Source: VXRJ01 sp964636705
GTDB lineage: Bacteria > Acidobacteriota > Vicinamibacteria > Vicinamibacterales > UBA8438
Assembly: GCA_964636705.1 (NCBI GenBank)
Contig: CAZWUJ010000007.1
Coordinates: 75,273 to 139,272, forward strand
Direction: 5' to 3'
Length of the DNA: 64,000 nt
In this document: positions 35,631-44,023 of the stretch, piece by piece
How the letters are laid out: every line of letters begins with the position of its first letter
Position numbering within the stretch: the first letter of the stretch is position 1
Translations under genes and position numbers: made by a program
The notes under the pieces: generated by a model
Database searches by the model: none
Told to the model about the DNA's origin: nothing
What the model saw: the letters and a program-made list of their open reading frames with translations, nothing else

Positions 35631-36557
35631 CTACATGTTGATGATCTGAACCAACTCCCGCACGGCGGCGGCCGACTTCTGAAGGGCCGCCGACTCGTCG
35701 GCGGTGAGCGAGATCTGCATGATCTGCTCGAGGCCGTTCGCCCCCAGCTTGCACGGGACCCCGACGAACAGGTCGCTGATGCCGTACTCGCCCTGGAGAA
35801 AGACCGAGCACGGAAGGATCTTCTTCTTGTCCTTCAGGATCGACTCAACCATCTCCACGACGGCGGAGCCGGGAGCGTAGTAGGCGGACCCGGTGCCGAG
35901 CAGCTTCACGATCTCGGCGCCGCCGTGCGCGGTCCGCTGAACGATGGCGTCGACGGTTGCGGCGTCGAGCAGCTCCGTAATCGGAACCCCGGCGACCGTC
36001 GAGTAGCGCGGCAACGGGACCATCGTGTCGCCGTGGCCCCCGAGAACGAATGCGTGAGTATTCTCCACCGACACGTCGAGAGCGTCCGCGATGAAGGCGC
36101 GCATCCGCGCCGAGTCGAGTACGCCGGCCATGCCGATGACCCGTTCCCGGGGCAGTCCGCTCACGCGGTAGACGACCTGCGCCATCGCGTCGAGCGGGTT
36201 CGTTACCGGAATGACGATGCAGTCGGGCGAGTGCTTCATCACCTGTTCGGTGACACTCCGGATAATGGTGGTGTTCTTGTTCAGCAGGTCGTCGCGGCTC
36301 ATGCCCGGCTTGCGTGCAAGGCCCGCGGTGATGACGACAATATCGGAACCCGCCGTGTCCGCGTAGTCGTTGGTGCCGAGGACGCGTGCGTCGGATCCCT
36401 CGACGGGACACGCCTCAAGCATGTCGAGCCCCTTCCCCTGAGGCACCCCCTCAAGGATGTCGAGGATGACCACGTCGGCCAGTTCCTTGTCCGCGACGCT
36501 CCGGGCGGCCGTTGCCCCGACGTTGCCCGACCCGATCACCGATACCTTCCGATTCAT
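35631..36557 (-). CDS. mdh: Malate dehydrogenase (lactate-dehydrogenase-like type)
   Basis: A 308-residue NAD-dependent dehydrogenase. The dinucleotide motif VIGSGNVGATAA is near the start; GLARKPGMSRDDLL carries the malate-specific arginine on the mobile loop; VTNPLDAM, the DSARM segment, and LGGHGDTMVPL with the catalytic His are present. This type is typical of Acidobacteria, Bacillus and Chloroflexi. It oxidises malate to oxaloacetate, next to icd and sucCD. Confidence 0.95.
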   Translation of the reverse strand: MNRKVSVIGSGNVGATAARSVADKELADVVILDILEGVPQGKGLDMLEACPVEGSDARVLGTNDYADTAGSDIVVITAGLARKPGMSRDDLLNKNTTIIRSVTEQVMKHSPDCIVIPVTNPLDAMAQVVYRVSGLPRERVIGMAGVLDSARMRAFIADALDVSVENTHAFVLGGHGDTMVPLPRYSTVAGVPITELLDAATVDAIVQRTAHGGAEIVKLLGTGSAYYAPGSAVVEMVESILKDKKKILPCSVFLQGEYGISDLFVGVPCKLGANGLEQIMQISLTADESAALQKSAAAVRELVQIINM

Positions 36558-36603
36558 CTCTGCTGTTGCTCCGTTCCGTTGGACTGCAGTCGATCCGCCG
36601 CCC

Positions 36604-37830
36604 CTACATGTTGGCGATGATGGCGTCGGCGAATTCCGACGTCTTCAGTTTCGTCGCACCCTCCATGAGGCGCTCCAGATCGTAGGTAACCGTCTTCGCC
36701 TGAATGCACCGCTCGATCCCGGCCTCGATGAGGTCCGCCACCTCGTTCCAATGGAGGTAGCGGAACATCATCGCGCCCGACAGGATGACCGAGCTGGGGT
36801 TGATGACATCGCGATCGGCGTACTTGGGCGCAGTGCCGTGCGTCGCCTCGAAGAAGCCCACTTCGTCGCCGATGTTCGCTCCCGGCGCCAGCCCGAGCCC
36901 GCCCACCTGGGCGGCGCAGGCGTCCGAAAGGTAGTCGCCGTTCAGGTTGGTGGTGGCAATGACATCGTACTCCGACGTGCGGGTCAGAATCTGCTGCAGC
37001 ATGCTGTCGGCGATCCGATCCTTGATGACGACCTTGCCGTCAACGTCTCCATCGTCCCATTCACCGATGGTCCGCTCGCCGAACTCCTCCTTCGCCAACT
37101 GATAGCCCCAGTCGCGGAACGCCCCCTCGGTGAACTTCATGATGTTCCCCTTGTGGACCAGCGTTACGCTCTTCCGATCGTTGTCGATCGCGTACTGGAT
37201 AGCCTTCCGGATCAGACGCTTGCTGCCAGTGATCGAAATCGGCTTGAGCCCTATGCCGGAGTCGGGACGTATCTTCTTGCCGAACTTCGCGCGGAAGTAC
37301 TCGATGATGTCGCTCGCCGCGCGAGTGCCCTCTTCCCACTCCATCCCGGCGTAGACGTCCTCGGTGTTCTCCCGGAAGATCACGACGTCCATCTGTTGCG
37401 GATTGCGGACGGGCGACGGCGTCCCGGAGAAGTAGCGAACCGGGCGTACGCACGCGTAGAGATCGAGGATTTGACGGATCGAGACGTTGAGGCTGCGGAT
37501 CCCGCCGCCCACGGGGGTGGTCAACGGGCCTTTGATCGCCACCTTGTAGGTGCGCGCCGCCTCGATCGTATCCGTCGGCAGCCATTCCCCGGTCTGCTCG
37601 TGCGCCTTCTCTCCCGCGAGCACCTCGAACCACACGACGCGCTTTCGCCCGTCGTAGACCTTCGCCACCGCGGCGTCGAAGACGCGAACCGATGCTCTCC
37701 AGATGTCCCGACCGATTCCGTCGCCTTCTATGAACGGAATTATGGGATCGTCCGGAACGACCAGCGCGCCGTCCCCGACCGTGATCCCGGTCCCCTCAGT
37801 GGGGGGCGTCAGTTGCTTGAACGTTGCCAT
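36604..37830 (-). CDS. icd: Isocitrate dehydrogenase (NADP type)
   Basis: A 408-residue monocistronic-length Icd of the bacterial homodimer type: IPFIEGDGIGRDIW near the start, the loop GGIRSLNVSIRQ, RENTEDVYAGMEWEEGT, KGNIMKFTEG, and the cofactor region ATHGTAPKYADRD, where Lys and Tyr suggest NADP. It makes 2-oxoglutarate, the substrate of the KorAB enzyme encoded four genes downstream. It is the first gene of the minus-strand energy block. Confidence 0.94.
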   Translation of the reverse strand: MATFKQLTPPTEGTGITVGDGALVVPDDPIIPFIEGDGIGRDIWRASVRVFDAAVAKVYDGRKRVVWFEVLAGEKAHEQTGEWLPTDTIEAARTYKVAIKGPLTTPVGGGIRSLNVSIRQILDLYACVRPVRYFSGTPSPVRNPQQMDVVIFRENTEDVYAGMEWEEGTRAASDIIEYFRAKFGKKIRPDSGIGLKPISITGSKRLIRKAIQYAIDNDRKSVTLVHKGNIMKFTEGAFRDWGYQLAKEEFGERTIGEWDDGDVDGKVVIKDRIADSMLQQILTRTSEYDVIATTNLNGDYLSDACAAQVGGLGLAPGANIGDEVGFFEATHGTAPKYADRDVINPSSVILSGAMMFRYLHWNEVADLIEAGIERCIQAKTVTYDLERLMEGATKLKTSEFADAIIANM

Positions 37831-38154
37831 GCGTGCGTGCTGCTCCCGCGTTGCACAGATTCTTCAACAGAAACTGTGGAAAACCTTGTGGAAGACTCCC
37901 TCGTCAGATGTCACCAAGCCGCGTCCACCGGACTGTTCCAGCGACTTGCACTATCGTGATGCGGCATCCCTCCGGTGGCGCCGCAGCAACGTGCCGGCGC
38001 CCAGTGCCGGCCTCGCGCCGCAACGGAAAAACGGGGATTATACTGTATGCGTTCACCAGACAGGTTCAACGAATTCGTTCGTCCGTTCGCCCCACCGGCA
38101 GTGGCTGCCTGAGCCGGCCGCGCCTGCAACATCGCTTCCGATCACCGCCGTACC
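37831..38154. other. 324-bp divergent intergenic region icd/serA
   Basis: This stretch separates the divergent icd and serA genes and must hold both promoters. Visible are a TATACT at 38039-38044 for serA (110-nt leader) without a clear -35, and two DnaA-box-like sequences on the minus strand (37883-37875, TTTTCCACA; 37895-37887, TCTTCCACA) 12 bp apart. I see no small gene or known riboswitch. Confidence 0.5.
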
Positions 38155-39765
38155 ATGAAGATTGTCATTCCCGAACCGCTTCCTCCGTCGGCCACCGCGA
38201 TTCTCGAATCGGAGGGCTGGACCATCGATGCGCAGCAGGGGCGTTCGGCTTCGACCCTCGCAGCCGACGTTGCCGACGCCGACGGGCTGATCGTACGCGG
38301 GGCTACCAGAGTGACTGCGGAACTGATTGCCGCGGCGCCGAAGCTTCGCGTCATTGCCCGCGCCGGCACCGGTGTGGACAACGTTGACCTGGATGCGGCC
38401 AGTGCGCGCGGGATCCTGGTGCTGAACGCCCCCGGCGCCAACAGCATCAGCGTGGCCGAACATGCCTGGGCGCTCATGCTGGCCTCCGCGCGATCCATCA
38501 CCCGAGCCGACGCGGACATGAAGGCGGGCCGGTGGTCCAAGCGAACGCTGCAGGGCGCCGAAGTGCGGGGCAAGACCCTCGGTGTGGTCGGACTGGGCCG
38601 GATCGGCCGGGAGGTAGTTAGGCGCGCGCGTGCGTTCGACATGAACATCGTCGCCCACGATCCGTTCGTCGCCGGGCAGGTGGCGGCCGACCTGGGAATC
38701 GAGCTGGTTCCGCTTGAGACCCTGATGGCGAGTTCGGACTTCATAACGCTTCATCTGCCGTCCACTGAGGCGACGCGCGGCATGTTGGGGCGGAAGCTGC
38801 TGGCTCGCTGCAAGCCGGGGGCCCGAATCATCAATACGGCACGGGGCGACCTGGTGGATGAGGCAGCGCTGGCCGAGGCCCTGGACGAAGGACGCATCGC
38901 CGGCGCCGCGCTCGACGTGTTTCGGGAGGAACCGCCGCCGGACACGACACTTGCCGGGCGGCGTGAGGTGGTCGCCACACCGCACATCGGAGCCGCTACG
39001 GCGGAGGCGCAAGAACTCGTCGGTGTCGAAGCAGCTACCGGCGTCCGCGAGTACCTCCGGGCTGGAGTGGTGCGCAACGCAGTCAATTTTCCGTCGGTCA
39101 ATGCGGAAGAGTTTCAGCGGCTGCAGCCCTACCTGGTGCTGACGGAACGGATGGGCCGCCTCGTGGCCCAACTCTCCGGAGGCCGGGTAAGCGGAATCGG
39201 CCTGCGCTACTACGGCGCGCTGGCGGACGAATCGCACGAGATGCTGGTCGGATCCGCATTGATGGGTCTCTTCCGCGAAGTGGTGTCGAGCGTCGTGACG
39301 CTGGTGAACGCCCGCTCCGTCGCCGAACAGCGAGGGCTCGAGGTGGTCGAATCGCGCAGCTCGCGCCCGCGGAACTTCACGAGCCTGATCTCGTTGAAGC
39401 TCCACGCCGAAGGCCAGGAGTACTGGGCGGAGGGGGCGGTTTTCGAACCCGACCAGCCACGCCTGGTGCGGCTTGACGGCGTCGAGGTGGAGGTGCCGCT
39501 CAACGAGGGAGCGCTAATCGTGATCCGGAACAGCGATCAGCCGGGTGTCATCGGTGAAGTCGGCACGATCCTCGGACGGCACGGGATCAACATCTCCACT
39601 TTTGCGCTGGGCAGGAACGAGGCGGGAGCGATCGGTGTCGTCCGCATTGGAACAAGCGGCGCCGGAGGCGGCAACGCGGCGGGCGCAGCGGAGGTGAGCG
39701 ACGACGTGCTCAGCGAGATTCGCGCCGTGCCGGCCATCTCGTCGGCCGACCTGGTTCGTCTCTAG
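38155..39765 (+). CDS. serA: D-3-phosphoglycerate dehydrogenase
   Basis: A 536-residue long-form SerA that starts serine synthesis from 3-phosphoglycerate. The catalytic/NAD domain (about 1-310) shows GVVGLGRIGREV, NTARGDLVDE and the catalytic HIGAAT; then comes an allosteric-substrate-binding domain (about 315-450) and a C-terminal ACT domain (about 460-536, IVIRNSDQPGVIGEVG), the usual serine feedback site. Its TAG stop is followed within 4 bases by a palindromic repeat. Start: ATG 38155, no strong ribosome-binding site. Confidence 0.95.
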   Translation: MKIVIPEPLPPSATAILESEGWTIDAQQGRSASTLAADVADADGLIVRGATRVTAELIAAAPKLRVIARAGTGVDNVDLDAASARGILVLNAPGANSISVAEHAWALMLASARSITRADADMKAGRWSKRTLQGAEVRGKTLGVVGLGRIGREVVRRARAFDMNIVAHDPFVAGQVAADLGIELVPLETLMASSDFITLHLPSTEATRGMLGRKLLARCKPGARIINTARGDLVDEAALAEALDEGRIAGAALDVFREEPPPDTTLAGRREVVATPHIGAATAEAQELVGVEAATGVREYLRAGVVRNAVNFPSVNAEEFQRLQPYLVLTERMGRLVAQLSGGRVSGIGLRYYGALADESHEMLVGSALMGLFREVVSSVVTLVNARSVAEQRGLEVVESRSSRPRNFTSLISLKLHAEGQEYWAEGAVFEPDQPRLVRLDGVEVEVPLNEGALIVIRNSDQPGVIGEVGTILGRHGINISTFALGRNEAGAIGVVRIGTSGAGGGNAAGAAEVSDDVLSEIRAVPAISSADLVRL

Positions 39766-39769
39766 CCGG

Positions 39770-39807
39770 AGTCTGCGCCGTGAAGCGGTGCAGACTTCAG
39801 GATAGGC
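39770..39807 (+). repeat. Short palindromic repeat, copy C
   Basis: A hairpin (11-bp stem with one G-U pair, 5-base loop; 39770-39796) plus about 10 further bases that resemble the hairpin end of the 84-bp repeat copies at 23286 and 40442. The long non-hairpin part of the repeat is absent here. It lies just after the serA stop and may act as a transcript-end structure, though no T-run follows. Confidence 0.65.
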
Positions 39808-39831
39808 GCAACGCACACCTGCTCGCGCCCC

Positions 39832-40413
39832 TCATGGCAGCGCCAGTTGGCGCGTCGCGCCTGTTGCGTGCTCCAGAACAACGCTGGCCTCGTTCACGGA
39901 AACGACACGCCAGTTGGAGGGGAGGCTGTCGCCGCCGCGCACGAGAAGCGCTTCACCGGTGCGCGCCGTAAGGATGGCGGTCCGAGCTACTTCCCCGTCG
40001 CCCACGTCCGTGACGGCAATCCCCGAGAGAACCAAACCGAACCGGTCTACGGGGGTCGCACCAGGCGCTCGCTCCACCTCATCTCTGCCAGGCGTCGCGT
40101 CGGAGGACGGTGCTGCCGGAACCGGTAGCGCATCGGCGGCGTAGGCGTCGCGTCCAAACGCGAAAGGGTTCCGGCTGCCGATGCGCGGTGCGTCCGTGTC
40201 TGCGAGACGCTCCCGCAAAAGCGCCATCGATGCGGCAAGATCGGGCGCGTCATCGAGCCTCGCAACCGCTGCGGCGACGGATTCGGGTGCGGGGGCCGGC
40301 ACCAGACTCGCGGCTACGGGCACGTCCGCGCGACGCGCCGTCGTCGCGGCGGCGAGCACTGCAGTCAGGAACGCGCTTCCGGCAACGAGCAGGCCGACAC
40401 GCCAGGATGACAT
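39832..40413 (-). CDS. GspC/PilP-like secretion or pilus accessory protein
   Basis: A 193-residue protein. An N-terminal hydrophobic helix (about 6-24) is followed by an Ala/Pro-rich linker, an RNPF motif (about residue 83) and a C-terminal beta-rich homology region with LSGIAVTDVGD, ILTARTGEALLVRGGDSLPS and VVLEHATGAT. This pattern resembles the homology-region domain of GspC and PilP, which links inner-membrane complexes to secretins. No other secretion genes are adjacent; the pilQ operon is 12 kb away and already has a PilP domain. Function is inferred. Confidence 0.6.
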   Translation of the reverse strand: MSSWRVGLLVAGSAFLTAVLAAATTARRADVPVAASLVPAPAPESVAAAVARLDDAPDLAASMALLRERLADTDAPRIGSRNPFAFGRDAYAADALPVPAAPSSDATPGRDEVERAPGATPVDRFGLVLSGIAVTDVGDGEVARTAILTARTGEALLVRGGDSLPSNWRVVSVNEASVVLEHATGATRQLALP

Positions 40414-40441
40414 CGCTGCGTCGTTTCTCCGTTGTTCAGCC

Positions 40442-40525
40442 TAGCAGACTGCGCCATGGAATGGTGCAGTCTGCCAGACAGGCCCGGCTGGGAGGCCATC
40501 GGAGCCGCAGGCGACGATGGTCGGG
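40442..40525 (-). repeat. 84-bp dispersed palindromic repeat, copy B
   Basis: The reverse complement of this segment matches 23286-23369 at 75 of 84 positions. The hairpin part (40444-40474) has a 14-bp stem with one G-U pair and a GGA loop. It lies in the gap between the divergent GspC/PilP-like gene and kdsB. Confidence 0.85.
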
Positions 40526-40581
40526 AGACTCCCGGTCCACCTGGCAGCCCTCTGCACGTCACTGCACGCATCGGCACGCCG

Positions 40582-40592
40582 TATGCTATTGT
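40582..40592 (+). promoter_or_regulatory. -10-like elements just before kdsB
   Basis: TATGCT (40582-40587) and TATTGT (40587-40592) overlap and end 5-10 bases before the GTG at 40598, with no ribosome-binding site between. This suggests a leaderless kdsB transcript. Confidence 0.25.
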
Positions 40593-40597
40593 TCTCC

Positions 40598-41440
40598 GTG
40601 CACCCTGCTGCGGCGGCGGCACAGCCCACCAGATCCGCTCCACTCGTCTCGGCCACCGCAGTCATTCCGGCCCGCTTCGAGTCGAGTCGCCTGCCCGGAA
40701 AACCGCTCGCGGATATCTGTGGCCGACCGATGATCGAGCATGTCTACTGCCGCGCCTCGGCGGCCACGTTGGTCGATCGGGTCATCGTCGCAACCGACGA
40801 CGCGCGCATCGCGGACACCGTCCGAGCCTTCGGCGGCGAGGCGCGGCTGACCCGGCCCAACCATCCGACCGGCAGCGACCGGCTCGCGGAGGTGGCCCGC
40901 GAGCTCGACGCACCGGTCGTCGTCAATGTGCAGGGCGACGAACCCTTGATCGAACCGGCGTTGATCGATCGCATCGTGACAAGACTGGCGAGCGATCCCG
41001 ATCTGGGCATCGTCACGGCCTGCTGTCCGATCATGGACGCGGTCGAGCATGGCAACCCGCACGTGGTGAAGGTCGTCATCGACAGGCGGGGCGACGCCCT
41101 CTACTTTTCCCGGGCCGCGATTCCGCACGGTGCGGACGCCAACGCTGCCGCATGCGACTCCCGAGCGTGGAAACACATCGGCCTCTACGCCTACCGTCTT
41201 GCCGCGCTCCTGGCGCTGGCCGACACGCCGCCAACAATGCTGGAGCGAACGGAGCGACTCGAACAGTTGCGAGCGCTGGAGATGGGCATGCGGATAGGCG
41301 TGGTCGAGACGGAATCCGTTCCCGTCGGCGTCGATACGCCGGACGATCTGGAACACGTCCGCCGGGTTGTGGCCGCACGAGATGGCCACGCCATGAACGG
41401 CGGCCCGTCGTCCGGCGGACCCCTGGAACCGCGACGCTGA
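40598..41440 (+). CDS. kdsB: 3-deoxy-manno-octulosonate cytidylyltransferase
   Basis: A 280-residue enzyme that activates Kdo with CTP before its transfer to lipid A. It has VIPARFESSRLPGKPL near the start, VNVQGDEPLIEP, and HIGLYAYR with the following TERLEQLRALE. The start is uncertain: GTG 40598 is chosen because of the -10-like signal just upstream; an ATG at 40583 would add 5 residues. Family homology begins about 20 residues in. The stop overlaps the pyrG start (TGATG). Confidence 0.92.
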   Translation: MHPAAAAAQPTRSAPLVSATAVIPARFESSRLPGKPLADICGRPMIEHVYCRASAATLVDRVIVATDDARIADTVRAFGGEARLTRPNHPTGSDRLAEVARELDAPVVVNVQGDEPLIEPALIDRIVTRLASDPDLGIVTACCPIMDAVEHGNPHVVKVVIDRRGDALYFSRAAIPHGADANAAACDSRAWKHIGLYAYRLAALLALADTPPTMLERTERLEQLRALEMGMRIGVVETESVPVGVDTPDDLEHVRRVVAARDGHAMNGGPSSGGPLEPRR

Positions 41441-43122
41441 TGGTGCCTCCGACGAACGAGCCGCCGGTGACCGATGCCGGCCGTCCTGTCAAGTACATCT
41501 TCATAACCGGCGGCGTCGTCTCCTCGCTTGGCAAGGGCCTCGCTGCCGCCTCCATGGGCGCTCTCCTCGAGGGCCACGGCTATCGCGTCACGCTGCAGAA
41601 GTTCGATCCCTACGTCAACGTGGATCCGGGGACGATGAGCCCGTACCAGCACGGTGAGGTTTTCGTCACGACCGACGGCGCGGAAACCGACCTTGACCTG
41701 GGCCACTACGAACGCTTCACCAACACCCTCACGACGCGCAACCACAACTGGACCACGGGCAAGATCTACCTGTCCGTCATAGAGAAGGAACGACGGGGCG
41801 ACTACCTCGGCGGCACCGTCCAGGTTATCCCGCACGTCACGAACGAGATCAAGCGGGCGATGCAGATCGTCGCGCGACAGGGCAACGTGGACGTTGTCCT
41901 GATCGAAGTGGGCGGCACGGTGGGCGACATCGAGAGCCAACCGTTCATCGAGGCAATCCGGCAGCTACGGCAGGACCTCGGTCGCGAGCACACGCTGTAC
42001 GTTCATCTCACGCTCGTGCCGTTCATCGGCGCGGCTGGAGAACTGAAGACAAAGCCGACCCAGCACAGCGTGCGCGACCTCCGTTCGCTGGGGATCCATC
42101 CCGATATCCTGCTCTGCCGGACCGACCGGCTGCTGCCGCGCGAGATCCGACAGAAGATCGCCCTGTTCTGCGACGTCGCGGAAGAGGCGGTGATTACCGC
42201 GAAAGACGTCGACAGCATCTATGAGGTGCCACTCGTCCTTTCCGGCGAAGGACTCGACCGGATCGTGCTCAAGCAGCTCGGTCTGTCCGACACGACGTGC
42301 GATATGACGGATTGGGAACAGTTGGTCGAACGGATCCGGCACCCGTCCGACGACGTCACCATCCACATCGTCGGGAAGTACGTCGGCTACGAGGACTCCT
42401 ACAAGAGCCTGAACGAGGCGCTGTCGCACGCCAGTTTCGCGCACCGCCTCAATCTCCGGATCGAATGGATCGACGCCGAGGAGCTGGAATCGGCCCGCAA
42501 CGACCTGGGTCTGGCCAGCGCGGACGGCATCCTGGTGCCGGGCGGCTTCGGAAACCGGGGAACCCGCGGAATGATGCGCGCGGCCCAGGTGGCGCGCGAG
42601 CGGGACATCCCGTACCTGGGCATCTGCTACGGATTCCAATGGGCGGCGGTCGAGTTCGCCCGCCACATCTGTGGCCTTGATGGCGCCGATTCGACCGAAT
42701 GCAACGAAGCCACGCCGCACAACATCATCTACAAGCTGCGTGACTTGTTGGGCGTCGACGATCTCGGCGGAACGATGCGGCTCGGGAGCTACCCCTGCGA
42801 ACTGCAGGTTGGCACGAAGGCCCACGCAGCATACGGCCGAGAGACAATCCACGAACGGCACCGCCACCGATACGAGTTCAACCGCGCCTACGAGGAACGA
42901 CTCGCCGCGGCGGGACTGGTTTTCTCCGGAAGGTCCCCGGACGGGAAGTTCATGGAGGCAATCGAGCTCCCGCGCCACCCTTGGTTCGTCGCCGTGCAGT
43001 ATCACCCCGAATTCCAGTCGAAACCGCACGCGCCGCACCCCCTGTTCGCGCGGTTCGTACGGGCCGCGCACGAGCACCGAGTGGCGGTGAAGACGGGTGC
43101 CGCCACTGCGTCGATTGCCTGA
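41440..43122 (+). CDS. pyrG: CTP synthase
   Basis: A 560-residue enzyme that aminates UTP to CTP using glutamine. The synthase domain starts KYIFITGGVVSSLGKGL and includes KFDPYVNVDPGTMSP. The C-terminal class I amidotransferase has its nucleophile Cys396 in GICYGFQ and the His/Glu in QYHPEF. It overlaps kdsB by one base, fitting supply of CTP for CMP-Kdo. Confidence 0.96.
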   Translation: MVPPTNEPPVTDAGRPVKYIFITGGVVSSLGKGLAAASMGALLEGHGYRVTLQKFDPYVNVDPGTMSPYQHGEVFVTTDGAETDLDLGHYERFTNTLTTRNHNWTTGKIYLSVIEKERRGDYLGGTVQVIPHVTNEIKRAMQIVARQGNVDVVLIEVGGTVGDIESQPFIEAIRQLRQDLGREHTLYVHLTLVPFIGAAGELKTKPTQHSVRDLRSLGIHPDILLCRTDRLLPREIRQKIALFCDVAEEAVITAKDVDSIYEVPLVLSGEGLDRIVLKQLGLSDTTCDMTDWEQLVERIRHPSDDVTIHIVGKYVGYEDSYKSLNEALSHASFAHRLNLRIEWIDAEELESARNDLGLASADGILVPGGFGNRGTRGMMRAAQVARERDIPYLGICYGFQWAAVEFARHICGLDGADSTECNEATPHNIIYKLRDLLGVDDLGGTMRLGSYPCELQVGTKAHAAYGRETIHERHRHRYEFNRAYEERLAAAGLVFSGRSPDGKFMEAIELPRHPWFVAVQYHPEFQSKPHAPHPLFARFVRAAHEHRVAVKTGAATASIA

Positions 43123-43159
43123 TCCACCCCCCTCTCTCCATCAGCGACGCTCGTCTCGA

Positions 43160-43165
43160 TAGAAT
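43160..43165 (+). promoter_or_regulatory. -10-like TAGAAT close to the kdsA start
   Basis: TAGAAT ends 6 bases before the kdsA GTG, so transcription would begin at or next to the start codon. No -35 of quality is seen. Confidence 0.3.
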
Positions 43166-43171
43166 GGTGGC

Positions 43172-44023
43172 GTGCGAACGGTCGCTGCCGGGGGCGTAAC
43201 GTTCGGCGACAGCAAGCCCCTGCCGCTGATCGCGGGGCCTTGCGTAATCGAGAGCGCGCAGCATGCCGCGACGATGGCGCAGTCACTGCGTGACGTCACC
43301 CGGCGCTGCGGCGTGCCGTTCGTCTTCAAGGCGTCCTACGACAAGGCGAACCGCACCTCCATCGAGTCATTCCGCGGACCGGGCCTGGCCGAGGGACTAC
43401 GGATTCTCGCAGCCATCAAGGCCAGCCTCGGTGTGCCGATCCTGACGGACATTCATGAGCCGGCCCACGCCGCGCCGGTCGCCGAGGTGGCCGACATCGT
43501 GCAGATTCCCGCCCTGCTTGCTCGTCAGACCGACCTGGTCGTGGCGGCCGCCGCGACGGGAAGAACCGTGAACCTGAAGAAGGGTCAGTTCATGGCGCCG
43601 CTCGACATGCAGAACGCGGTAGCGAAGGCGACTGCTTCCGGACACGATCGCGTAATCCTCACGGAGCGCGGAACGCTGTTCGGTTACCGGGACCTCGTAG
43701 TCGACTTCAGGTCGTTCCCGCTGCTTCGTTCCCTCGGCTGCCCGGTGGTCTTCGACGTGACGCACAGCGTGCAGTCGCCCGGGGGCGGCGGCAGCGCCAG
43801 CACCGGGCGGCCCGAGTTCATCGAGCCGCTGGCGACGGCCGGGGTCGCGGCAGGCATCGACGGATTATTCCTCGAGGTGCACGACGATCCCGCTCGCGCC
43901 CGTAGCGACGGCGCGAACGCGCTGCCGCTCGACCGGCTCGAACCGCTGCTGAGACGGCTCACGGCCATCGCCGAAGCGTGTCACCGGCCGCGCGTCGCCA
44001 CCGGTGCGAGGGACGGAGGATGA
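43172..44023 (+). CDS. kdsA: 3-deoxy-8-phosphooctulonate synthase
   Basis: A 283-residue aldolase that joins phosphoenolpyruvate and arabinose-5-phosphate to Kdo-8-phosphate. Family marks are LIAGPCVIES, FKASYDKANRTS, LTDIHEP, KKGQFMAP, ERGTLFGY and FDVTHSVQSPGG. GTG start at 43172, with no ribosome-binding site but a TAGAAT just upstream. It overlaps kdsD by 4 bp (ATGA). Confidence 0.96.
   Translation: MRTVAAGGVTFGDSKPLPLIAGPCVIESAQHAATMAQSLRDVTRRCGVPFVFKASYDKANRTSIESFRGPGLAEGLRILAAIKASLGVPILTDIHEPAHAAPVAEVADIVQIPALLARQTDLVVAAAATGRTVNLKKGQFMAPLDMQNAVAKATASGHDRVILTERGTLFGYRDLVVDFRSFPLLRSLGCPVVFDVTHSVQSPGGGGSASTGRPEFIEPLATAGVAAGIDGLFLEVHDDPARARSDGANALPLDRLEPLLRRLTAIAEACHRPRVATGARDGG

Noticed and set aside
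38045..38154. Riboswitch in the serA leader
   Set aside because: The 110-nt leader shows no recognised riboswitch core or strong stem set; only short complementary stretches typical of GC-rich DNA.
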